Positions 1 through 7,208 of a DNA stretch of 64,000 nt are shown here, piece after piece. The notes beneath the pieces are model-generated. The model ran no database searches. It was not told the DNA's origin and saw nothing but the letters and a program-made list of their open reading frames with translations. Position 1 is the stretch's first letter; each line of letters begins with the position of its first letter. The translations under genes and the position numbers were made by a program. Source of the stretch: Rhodothermales bacterium (GTDB lineage: Bacteria; Bacteroidota; Rhodothermia; Rhodothermales; JANQRZ01); assembly GCA_028284265.1 (NCBI GenBank), contig JANQRZ010000019.1, positions 62,001 to 126,000 on the forward strand. The letters run 5' to 3'.

Positions 1-1
1 C

Positions 2-673
2 TTTACCGGCGTCAACTGCGCCGAGCGAGCCGGACGGCACTTCGGCCCGTACCCGCACTCAACCTCGAAGCCAGTCATCGCCCACCATAACTTGTTCGTG
101 CAGTTGCGCGAGGCTGGGCGGACGGGCGCATTTGCCAATGCCTACCCCGACCGTTTCTTCCGGTTTGTCGAGGCGCGCAACCGCTGGACGGTCACGACGC
201 TCTGCTGCGTCGAGGCCGAGGTTAAGCTTCGCCGGGAGGATGATTTGCGGAACGGCGAGGCCCTTGCTGCTGACCTCACTGCGAGCGCATGGCGCGAGAG
301 CCTTGGTCTCGATGTGCCACTCCTCGCCGAGCGCGAGGCCGGAGAGCGTCTCGCCCGCCTCAGCCCCGAAGCCGACCTCGTCCTGTTCGAGTATTACCTC
401 ACTGACAAGGCCGGGCACAGCCAAGACCTCGGACGAGCCACCGCTGTGCTTCGCTCACTCGATGCCTTCTTCTGTGGCCTCCTCGACGCGCTCGGGTCGG
501 ACGATTTACTCATCGTCACAAGCGATCATGGTAACCTCGAAGACCTCGCCACGAAGAGCCATACCCGGAATCCGGTTCCACTCGTCGCGCTGGGGCGTGG
601 AGCGGAGGCACTGGCTGGCGTGGAAAGCCTCGTAGACGTGACGCCTACCCTCGTCGCCAGCATGAACAAGTAG
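2..673 (+). CDS. Phosphoglycerate-mutase-like metalloenzyme (alkaline phosphatase superfamily), C-terminal part
   Basis: The reading frame is open to the left edge, so the start lies outside the window; about 223 residues are visible. The fragment shows hallmarks of the alkaline phosphatase/cofactor-independent phosphoglycerate mutase superfamily: a conserved GRHFGPYPHST-like stretch at the window edge, a DKAGHSQD segment, and the metal-binding TSDHGNLED motif followed by SHTRNPVPL, whose histidine usually completes the dimetal site. These enzymes hydrolyse or transfer phosphate or sulfate esters with two divalent metals. The exact substrate cannot be told; a phosphopentomutase or true phosphoglycerate mutase is possible, but the short form resembles the unassigned 'metalloenzyme' group of Bacteroidota. 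It ends at a strong hairpin. Confidence 0.8.
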   Translation, partial: FTGVNCAERAGRHFGPYPHSTSKPVIAHHNLFVQLREAGRTGAFANAYPDRFFRFVEARNRWTVTTLCCVEAEVKLRREDDLRNGEALAADLTASAWRESLGLDVPLLAEREAGERLARLSPEADLVLFEYYLTDKAGHSQDLGRATAVLRSLDAFFCGLLDALGSDDLLIVTSDHGNLEDLATKSHTRNPVPLVALGRGAEALAGVESLVDVTPTLVASMNK

Positions 674-709
674 CGGGGCCGTGCCTTTGAGCACGGCCCC
701 GCTTGGTTT
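672..709. terminator. Intrinsic terminator hairpin between convergent genes
   Basis: A perfect 13-bp stem (arms 672-684 and 691-703) closes a 6-nt loop directly at the stop codon of the metalloenzyme gene. The T-rich tail is short on the plus strand. It sits between two convergent genes and probably serves both. Confidence 0.75.
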
Positions 710-728
710 ACTATCTGGTCTGTCCAGA

Positions 729-2966
729 CTACCGCATCATCATAGTCTTGCCAGCGCGAAGCTCGTCGGCGATGCGCTCGGCGTCGTAGACGCTTTCGAG
801 CACCTCCAGCATCCCGCGCGAGTCCACGCCAACCGTCCGGTTCTGGTACGGCAGGTAGATGTAGTCCCCCGGCAGGCTCTGGATGTTGCCGTCGAAGGCG
901 ACGCCAACCACTTCGAGGTCGCGGTTGAGCATCGGCGAGCCGGAGTTGCCGCCGATGATGTCGTTCGTGGTGACGAAGTTGTACGGCGTCGTGAGGTCGA
1001 GGGCTTCCGGGATTGGCAGCCAACGGTCCGGGAGGCCGAAGAAGTCCTCATTCTCGGCGTCGGCTTGGAAGCTGAAGTGCCGGTCATAGAGGCCGTAGAA
1101 CGAGGTGTACGGCGGCGCGACGGTGCCGTTGTAGTTATAGCCCTGCACCACACCATCGTTGATACGGAGCGAGAAGGTCGCGTCCGGCGGAATCTCCGTG
1201 CCATAGACCTCGAACCGGGCACGAGCCAGTTGCCCTGCTAGCTCGCCGACCTGAGCGCCGAGGGCTCCATTCTGCTGCTGGAACTGAATGTAGCTCGGCC
1301 AGATAGCTGCTGCGACGGCAAGCGCCGGATCGTCCGACGCCATCAGGTCGCCGCCCATCGCTGTTTCGGTGCCACTCTGTGTCACGAACGCCGACCCGTC
1401 GAAGATCGACCGGGCGGCCTGTTCCACCGAGCGCCCCTGCAGGATGGCCTGGACGACATCGCTGTCCGCGCCCAAGTAGTGGACGAAGTCGGCGAGCCGG
1501 GCCTCGATGAGCATCCGTTCGAGGTCCGCTGGGCGACCATCCTCGACGCCAAGGGCTGTACCGCGGAACTGGTCGTTCTGCGTCGCTGCATGGGCGTGGG
1601 CGTTGAGCGCCCGCGTGAGCGTGTTCGAGGCCACCACCGAGCCGGGGTTCATCCCGATGAATGCGCCGAACTCGGCCCCGAGCTGCCCGGCCTCGCGGCG
1701 GTTCTGCGCGATCTGGTCGAAGAGGTCGCCGTACTCGGCCCGGAGCTGCGGGTCGTTCTCGACCTCCATCCGGAAGGCGCGCTCGGCAGCGGCACGGCGG
1801 GCGATGACATAGGGATCACGAAGCCCCTCGACACGGCCCGTGTACGCCTTACGTCCGTTGGAGAGCGAGAAGTACGTGTCCTCGATCTGCGGCGTCTGCG
1901 GGTCGTTGGGGTGCATATCCACGAACCGCTCGTACACGTCAGCGCGGGTTTTGAGGAGGTGAAGCGTGCTCGGCTCCTGCACGTCGCGCCGGTATTCAAG
2001 CTGGGAGACCGTCTGGAGGCGCGTCGTCGAGCCGGGGTTGCCAATCACGAAAACGAGTTCGCCCTCGTCGGTGCCGTCGGCACTCCACGGGAAGAAGAAG
2101 TCCGACGTGTCGAGCGGCTCGCCGTCGTCCCCGTAGGCGCGGAAGAGCGCAAAGTCGAGGCTGTAGCGCGGGTAGGTGAAGTTGTCGGCATCACCGCCGA
2201 AGAACCCGAGGTCGTCTTCCGGTGCGAACACGAGCCGCACGTCGTCGTAGCGCCGGAACGTGTAGGCCGAATACTGCCCACCGTTGTAGAGCGTGATGAT
2301 CTGCACGCGCATCCCGGCGTCCGAGCCGCCGACTTCGCCCTCCATCCGCTCCTGAATGGCGGCAATCGTTTCCTGCCGGGCGTTGATCCGCTCGGCATCG
2401 GTCTCCATGCTCGCGGCGGCAGCATCCACCTCTGCCGTCACGTCGGTGATGTCGATGAGTTGCTCGACGAACAGGCCCTCGACGATTCGCTCGTCATCCA
2501 TTGACTCTGCGTAGAACCCGTCTTCGCCGAGGTTCTCACCCTCCCCTGTCACCTGCGTCACACTCTGGCGCGCGCAGTGGTGGTTCGTCAGGATCAACCC
2601 GTTCGGCGAGACAAACGACGAAGAGCAGTAGGTCGCAAAGCGGAGCGCCGCGAGATGGGCGTGCTCGAACCACGCTTCGTCAGGTGAGAAGCCGTAGGTC
2701 TCGGTGAGGTAGGCGCGGGGCGGGTTGTCAAACGTGAACATCCGCCCGTTGTCGAAACGACCTGCCTGCACCGTGTCGGGGTCAAGGAGCATCGGCGCAG
2801 TCATCCCGGCCTCGCCTTCCATCGGCACGTCCATCATGGCCTCGTCCGGCATAACGTCCTCCGTCATCGGAGGCGTGGACGGGGGCGCGGTGGTGACCAC
2901 CTCGGTGCTGGAACAGGCCGCGAGCACGAAGGCGAGAAGCAATGAGAAAGAAATGCGTCGAGTCAT
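729..2966 (-). CDS. S46 family dipeptidyl-peptidase (DPP7-like), lipoprotein
   Basis: This 745-residue protein is a serine peptidase of family S46, which removes dipeptides from the N-termini of oligopeptides in the periplasm. It starts with a lipoprotein signal (LAFVLAAC, lipidated Cys at 18), so it is likely membrane-anchored. The catalytic His lies in LTNHHC (residues 127-131), the Asp region in a DNFTYPRYSLDF segment, and the Ser in GNSGSPM (Ser677). After the serine the sequence reads FDGN; family knowledge says Gly here marks DPP7-type enzymes preferring hydrophobic P1 residues, whereas DPP11 has Arg. A low-complexity stretch rich in Thr, Pro, Met and acidic residues (about 21-60) links the anchor to the catalytic domain. 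Such enzymes fit a protein-degrading marine heterotroph. Confidence 0.93.
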   Translation of the reverse strand: MTRRISFSLLLAFVLAACSSTEVVTTAPPSTPPMTEDVMPDEAMMDVPMEGEAGMTAPMLLDPDTVQAGRFDNGRMFTFDNPPRAYLTETYGFSPDEAWFEHAHLAALRFATYCSSSFVSPNGLILTNHHCARQSVTQVTGEGENLGEDGFYAESMDDERIVEGLFVEQLIDITDVTAEVDAAAASMETDAERINARQETIAAIQERMEGEVGGSDAGMRVQIITLYNGGQYSAYTFRRYDDVRLVFAPEDDLGFFGGDADNFTYPRYSLDFALFRAYGDDGEPLDTSDFFFPWSADGTDEGELVFVIGNPGSTTRLQTVSQLEYRRDVQEPSTLHLLKTRADVYERFVDMHPNDPQTPQIEDTYFSLSNGRKAYTGRVEGLRDPYVIARRAAAERAFRMEVENDPQLRAEYGDLFDQIAQNRREAGQLGAEFGAFIGMNPGSVVASNTLTRALNAHAHAATQNDQFRGTALGVEDGRPADLERMLIEARLADFVHYLGADSDVVQAILQGRSVEQAARSIFDGSAFVTQSGTETAMGGDLMASDDPALAVAAAIWPSYIQFQQQNGALGAQVGELAGQLARARFEVYGTEIPPDATFSLRINDGVVQGYNYNGTVAPPYTSFYGLYDRHFSFQADAENEDFFGLPDRWLPIPEALDLTTPYNFVTTNDIIGGNSGSPMLNRDLEVVGVAFDGNIQSLPGDYIYLPYQNRTVGVDSRGMLEVLESVYDAERIADELRAGKTMMMR

Positions 2967-2977
2967 GGGTCTAATCG

Positions 2978-3010
2978 TTGTGAGAGAGGGAGCATGGCAG
3001 CGTTATATTG
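2978..3010 (+). promoter_or_regulatory. Candidate promoter of tRNA-Leu
   Basis: TATATTG at 3004-3010 lies 31 nt before the tRNA and matches the element before tRNA-Ala in this window; it resembles the TAnnTTTG -7 element of Bacteroidota. A TTG at 2978-2980 is a possible -33 element, although the 23-nt spacing is long. Confidence 0.4.
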
Positions 3011-3040
3011 GCGCTCGCTGCCGACAGAGGTGGCGGTTCT

Positions 3041-3124
3041 GCGAGAGTGGCGGAATTGGTAGACGCGCCAGATTTAGGATCTGGTGGGGTAACACCCGTG
3101 GGGGTTCGAGTCCCCCCTTTCGCA
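3041..3124 (+). tRNA. tRNA-Leu (anticodon UAG)
   Basis: The 84-nt gene folds as a class II tRNA with a long variable arm. The acceptor GCGAGAG pairs with CTTTCGC with one G-U pair, the anticodon stem CCAGA/TCTGG closes the loop TTTAGGA giving anticodon UAG (Leu, CUA codons), and the T-loop carries GGTTCGAGTCC. The 3' CCA is not encoded. A hairpin terminator follows 12 nt later, so it is a single-gene transcript. Confidence 0.96.
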
Positions 3125-3136
3125 CAGTCCGAATAC

Positions 3137-3173
3137 AGCCCGGCCAGCGCAAGATAGCCGCTGCCGGGCTTTT
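3137..3173 (+). terminator. Terminator of tRNA-Leu
   Basis: An 8-bp stem (3137-3144 with 3163-3170), extended by an inner 4-bp helix after a bulge, is followed by TTTT. It lies just after the tRNA. Confidence 0.75.
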
Positions 3174-3221
3174 CATTCGCGGCTTCCGCTGTTTCGACGC
3201 ACTCTTCGCACACGGCCTCTC

Positions 3222-5330
3222 ATGCGCCCCGCCTTTCTGTTTGCGCTCCTGCTCGCCCTCGCAGGCTGCACCTCTACCCAGACCGGCCCCAGCCTACCCG
3301 AGGTACCGCTCCCCGCCCAAGCTGCCACCGTCCGCCTCAGCGACGGCCTACTCGAACGCGACGATCTTCAGGCTATCGTCGAGCGGCAGACGCGGCGCGA
3401 TACGTCGGCACTCCGAACCTTCCTGATAAATGATGACCCGGCGGTGCGCGCGCGAACCGCTCTCGCCCTCGGCTCGGTACAGGACGCCGACGCAGCCCCC
3501 CTCGTGCTTCGCCTCCTCGCCGATCCCGCCCCGACGGTCCGCGCCGACGCCACCTTCGCCCTCGGACAGAGCGCCGACTCGACAGCGGAACAGTCGATTC
3601 TTGATGCACTCCGCGCCGAGCGTGACCCGGTGGTGCAGCGGCTCTTGCTGAATGCCCTCGGAAAGACGGGTGGGCAGGCCACTCTCGCCGCGCTGCCCGA
3701 CGTGCCGCTCAACGCGGCTCTTGACCCGGCCCGAGCCATTGCCATCGCTCGCTACGGGCTGCGCGGCGTCCACGACCGCTCGGCCACGGGCTGGCTCGCG
3801 AATCACCTCACGGCACCCGACGCCGAGCTACGCGAGCACGCGGCCTACTACTTCAGCCGGATGCGCGACCCGGCTCCGTGGCACCACGTCAGCGACATGG
3901 TCTTCTCGGCATCCGACAGCCTCTCTGCAGACGACCCGGCGCAGCAATACCTCTCCATCGCGCTCGGTCGGCTGGACCCAGTACGTGCGACGCCGCGCCT
4001 CCTCCCGCTGCTTCGCCGGAGTGATGACTGGCGCGTTCGCACGAATGCCGTCCGCGCCCTCACTCGGCCGGATGCCTCCGACGCCGTTCAGCACGCCCTC
4101 CTCGTCGCGCTCGACGATGCATCGGTCCACGTTGCAGTCACAGCCGCCGGAGCGCTCGCATCCATGAATCACCTTCCCACCGAACGGCTTGACCAAATCG
4201 AAGCGTGGATCGAGGCGCATCCCGAACGGTGGCGCGTGTGGACACCGCTGCTGCCAGGGCTAGTCGCGGGCGAGCGTGGGGAAGCCGCCTTGCGGTGGGT
4301 GCAGAGCGTGGACCCGCAGCATAAAGAGATTGCGGTGCCCTTGCACGAAACGGCCTTCGCCTACGCCGCCGCGCTCGATGCTCTCGTCGGGGCCGGACCA
4401 GAAGGCCGAGACATTCTTGTGGTGGCAGCAAGCAATGACGACTCACGTATTGCCTACGCCGCCCTCGAGGCGCTCAAGGAAGACTGGGAAGCAGACCGTA
4501 CAGCGGAGCGCGCGCCGTTCTTCTTCGACCGATTCGCGGAAGCGGTCCGACGGCGCGATCTCGCGACGGCCTACGCTGCCGCGCCCGTCCTCGCCGACTC
4601 GCTCTTCCGACTGCTCGGTGCCTCGGCGGTGCTCCGCGAGACCTACGCCGAGATGACCGTCCCCGCCGATATTGAGCCGATGGTCGCCATCGTCCGGGCG
4701 CTCGGCGCGGTGCAGGACACGACAGCGATTCCGTTTCTGCTCGACGTAGCGCTCGAAGGGCCGCACCCGACGATCCGGCAGGCCGCTGCCGCCACTCTCA
4801 GCGAACGCTTCGGACAGGGCGTAGACTTCGAGGCGACCGGCCTCGCCACCCCGCGCTTTCCGGCGCTCGACTGGCCCTACCTCCGATCTCTCGGACGGCA
4901 CCCGCTTCTGACGCTGGAGACAGACCGAGGTGTTATCGTCCTCGAACTCGATACCGAGGCGGCCCCTCTCACGGTCCAGACCATCACCCGGTTCGCCGAA
5001 CGCGGCGACTACGACGGCGTGTCGTTCCACCGCGTCATCTCCAACTTCGTAATCCAAGGCGGCGACTTCGTCCGCGGCGATGGGTTCGGTGGACCGGACA
5101 CCTTCATCCCGAGCGAGTTCGCCCGCATCCCCTACACACGCGGCACCCTCGGCATGGCCTCCTCCGGCAAAGACACCGAAGGCTCACAGTTCTTCGTCAC
5201 CCACTCGATGCAGCCCCACCTTGATGGACGCTACACCGTCTTCGGGCGCGTCGTGCAAGGACAGGACGTGGTGGACCTCATTCTGCAGGGCGACCGCGTG
5301 CTGAAAGCGACGATCATCCCTCGCCCTTGA
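3222..5330 (+). CDS. HEAT-repeat lipoprotein with C-terminal cyclophilin-type peptidyl-prolyl isomerase
   Basis: The 702-residue protein begins with a lipoprotein signal (LLALAGC) and is predicted to sit on the periplasmic side of a membrane. Residues of about 45-560 are alpha-helical HEAT-like repeats, recognisable from recurring 'DDPAVRARTALALG'-type units. The last 150 residues are a complete cyclophilin domain with the signatures FHRVISNFVIQGGD and GSQFFVTH, which accelerates proline isomerisation during folding of exported proteins. HEAT repeats usually form a protein-binding scaffold, so the fusion suggests a periplasmic chaperone that recruits a client. The stop codon is one base from that of the next, convergent gene. 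Whether the isomerase centre is fully active is not proven. Confidence 0.9.
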   Translation: MRPAFLFALLLALAGCTSTQTGPSLPEVPLPAQAATVRLSDGLLERDDLQAIVERQTRRDTSALRTFLINDDPAVRARTALALGSVQDADAAPLVLRLLADPAPTVRADATFALGQSADSTAEQSILDALRAERDPVVQRLLLNALGKTGGQATLAALPDVPLNAALDPARAIAIARYGLRGVHDRSATGWLANHLTAPDAELREHAAYYFSRMRDPAPWHHVSDMVFSASDSLSADDPAQQYLSIALGRLDPVRATPRLLPLLRRSDDWRVRTNAVRALTRPDASDAVQHALLVALDDASVHVAVTAAGALASMNHLPTERLDQIEAWIEAHPERWRVWTPLLPGLVAGERGEAALRWVQSVDPQHKEIAVPLHETAFAYAAALDALVGAGPEGRDILVVAASNDDSRIAYAALEALKEDWEADRTAERAPFFFDRFAEAVRRRDLATAYAAAPVLADSLFRLLGASAVLRETYAEMTVPADIEPMVAIVRALGAVQDTTAIPFLLDVALEGPHPTIRQAAAATLSERFGQGVDFEATGLATPRFPALDWPYLRSLGRHPLLTLETDRGVIVLELDTEAAPLTVQTITRFAERGDYDGVSFHRVISNFVIQGGDFVRGDGFGGPDTFIPSEFARIPYTRGTLGMASSGKDTEGSQFFVTHSMQPHLDGRYTVFGRVVQGQDVVDLILQGDRVLKATIIPRP

Positions 5331-5331
5331 G

Positions 5332-6222
5332 CTACTCCAGCAGTCGGTCGTAGTCACTCGACCGGGCCGGGTCCATTTCGATCAGCATCGTGTAGAGCTG
5401 GTTCTTCACCTCGTCGGCCTCTTCAAATAGGTCGCCAATCTCGCGGGCTTTGATAGCGAAGAAGATGTCGGTGGAGTACTTCCGCGAGACTTCGAGGAAT
5501 AGCTCATAGATGCCTTCGATGGCAGTAAAGCCGGTTTGCCACGCGGTCTCTTGGTCGCGCGTGAAGAGGTCGAGCGTTCCGTAATGGTAGAGGAAATACG
5601 CCCGGCGCAGCCCCTCATAGCGCGGGTCGAGGAGTTGGCGAACGAGCGTCGTCCGCGTCCGGTCGTCGCCGATGGAAACCCAGCCCGGATCGCCCTGCGA
5701 CTGGGCGAGTTCGGAGATTTCGCGGGCCTGCTCGAAGTACGGCGTGCCGCCTAGCTCGGAGAATGTGTCGTAGTCGTAGCCGAGGATCATGAAGGCGTAG
5801 AAGTCCAGCAAGCTCGTCAGCGAGTCGTAGCGGTTCGTGTCGAAGATCAGCGGCTGGCCCCGGTTGTACTGGAACTGCCAGTCCGTGTCGGAGACCTGCA
5901 TGATCTGCGTGGAGCTACGTGTCGCATAGATCGGTCGACGGGCACCGACGACAATCTGTGCCGTGAACCGGTCCAGCCCTTGGGCTTCGAGGATCTCGAT
6001 CCGCACGTTGCAATCGATGCGTTCGATCTCGCGGAACCGGTCGTCGGTCCATGCCCGGTTGTTGTAGTACTGCTCGATCTCGTCCTCCAAATCGTTCAGG
6101 AAGTCGAACTCATTCCCGCCGAGGCTACTGAACTCGACCCGGATGGTGCAGAGCAACTCCTGCGCGCTCGCGCTCGGCGCGAAGGCCAGCAGGCAGGCAA
6201 GCAGGGCGAGGCAGCGAGACAT
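5332..6222 (-). CDS. DUF4835 / PorD-like exported protein
   Basis: This 296-residue exported protein has a clear signal peptide (MSRCLALLACLLAFAPSASA); that Met at 6222 is preferred over an in-frame upstream start that would add 22 untypical residues. The body matches the DUF4835 family: an early 'VEFSSLGGNEF' strand region, a segment with YNNRAWTDD, and a conserved 'DFYAFMILGYDYDTFSELGGTPYF' region split by aromatic residues. Members of this family are annotated as PorD, an accessory factor of type IX secretion in Bacteroidota, but its molecular role is poorly known. It is divergent from an outer-membrane barrel gene 123 nt away. No other core type IX gene is visible here, so the link is inference. 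Confidence 0.75.
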   Translation of the reverse strand: MSRCLALLACLLAFAPSASAQELLCTIRVEFSSLGGNEFDFLNDLEDEIEQYYNNRAWTDDRFREIERIDCNVRIEILEAQGLDRFTAQIVVGARRPIYATRSSTQIMQVSDTDWQFQYNRGQPLIFDTNRYDSLTSLLDFYAFMILGYDYDTFSELGGTPYFEQAREISELAQSQGDPGWVSIGDDRTRTTLVRQLLDPRYEGLRRAYFLYHYGTLDLFTRDQETAWQTGFTAIEGIYELFLEVSRKYSTDIFFAIKAREIGDLFEEADEVKNQLYTMLIEMDPARSSDYDRLLE

Positions 6223-6345
6223 AAAGCGGATAGCGTCGAGGGAAGCAGCAGGACGGGAAGATACTTTCACCGGGCAGCGGGGCAGCAAGTCCCTTTCGGT
6301 ATACGGTGCAAGGAATGGGAATCGTATACTTTCCCACCGTTTCCC

Positions 6346-7176
6346 ATGCCGATGCTGTTCCGCCTACTCCGTGTCCTCGCGCTGTGCCTGCTCGCTGCTC
6401 CGGTGGCGCACGCCCAACTCGTCCCGCTCGCCGAGGGTGGCGCGCGGGCGCTCGCGCTCGGTCGGGCCACGGTGGCGCTCGAAGGCGACGTGTGGGGGCA
6501 CCACAATCCGGCCAGTTGGGCGACGCTCCCCGGACGCGCTGGGGCGGCCTTTGCCTCGCAGGCGTTCGGACTGAGCGAGCTTCGGCTCGGGGCCGTCGCT
6601 GTCGCCGAGCCGACGCGATATGGGACTCTCGCGGCGACAGCGCGGACCTATGGGTTCGAGGACTTCCGGGAGACCGTCTTCGGCCTTGGCTTCGCACGGT
6701 CGTTTCCCGTCTCGGCCTCGCGCTTCGTGCATGCTGGACTGAAAGTTGGCTATACGTCTGTCTCGATCCCGACCTTCGGTTCAGCCGGAGCACTCGGCCT
6801 CTCGCTCGGGGCGATGACCGAGGTGCTGCCCGGCCTCGACTTCGGCTTCCACGCCTACAACCTCAACCGGCCCGAGATCACCGAGACTGATCCGCTCCGC
6901 CGCGGCCTAGAGGTCGGCGTCGCCTACCAACCCGCCGAACAAGCCCTCGTCTTAATTGGTGTCGACAAAGAAGTAGACTTTCCAGTCTCATTCCGGGGCG
7001 GGCTGGAGGTGCAACCCGTCGAGGTGCTCTTCCTCCGCACCGGATTCACGACCGAGCCGGTGCGCTTCAGCGCGGGCGTCGGCGTCAGCACCGGCATCCT
7101 CCGCGCCGACGTGGCCGCCGAGCGTCACGAGGTGATCGGCTGGACGCCCTCGTTCGGCTTCGGCGTACAGTTTTGA
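6346..7176 (+). CDS. PorV/FadL-like outer-membrane beta-barrel protein
   Basis: The 276-residue product starts at the ATG at 6346, which gives a standard signal peptide ending APVAHA. The mature N-terminus LAEGGARALALGRATVALEGD followed by HNPAS is the familiar plug/first-strand pattern of PorV/UPF0164-type barrels, and the rest is alternating hydrophobic strands ending in an aromatic residue (GFGVQF), as expected for barrel assembly. No substrate can be inferred. It is divergent from the PorD-like gene and is followed 30 nt later by a helix-hairpin-helix barrel protein, so the three may form an envelope module. Relation to PorV itself is by general resemblance only. Confidence 0.7.
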   Translation: MPMLFRLLRVLALCLLAAPVAHAQLVPLAEGGARALALGRATVALEGDVWGHHNPASWATLPGRAGAAFASQAFGLSELRLGAVAVAEPTRYGTLAATARTYGFEDFRETVFGLGFARSFPVSASRFVHAGLKVGYTSVSIPTFGSAGALGLSLGAMTEVLPGLDFGFHAYNLNRPEITETDPLRRGLEVGVAYQPAEQALVLIGVDKEVDFPVSFRGGLEVQPVEVLFLRTGFTTEPVRFSAGVGVSTGILRADVAAERHEVIGWTPSFGFGVQF

Positions 7177-7187
7177 GAGGGTCGCAT

Positions 7188-7208
7188 GTCGAGTGTCGAG
7201 TGTCGAAT
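7188..7208. repeat. Three tandem 7-nt repeats in an operon spacer
   Basis: GTCGAGT occurs at 7188 and 7195 and GTCGAAT at 7202, directly before the preferred start codon of the downstream gene. It belongs with similar periodic spacers near 10821, 21772, 52556 and 56181. Confidence 0.7.

Noticed and set aside
5980-6345. Plus-strand extension of the outer-membrane barrel gene into the PorD-like gene
   Set aside because: It overlaps the divergent gene and lacks a signal peptide; the ATG at 6346 gives a normal one.
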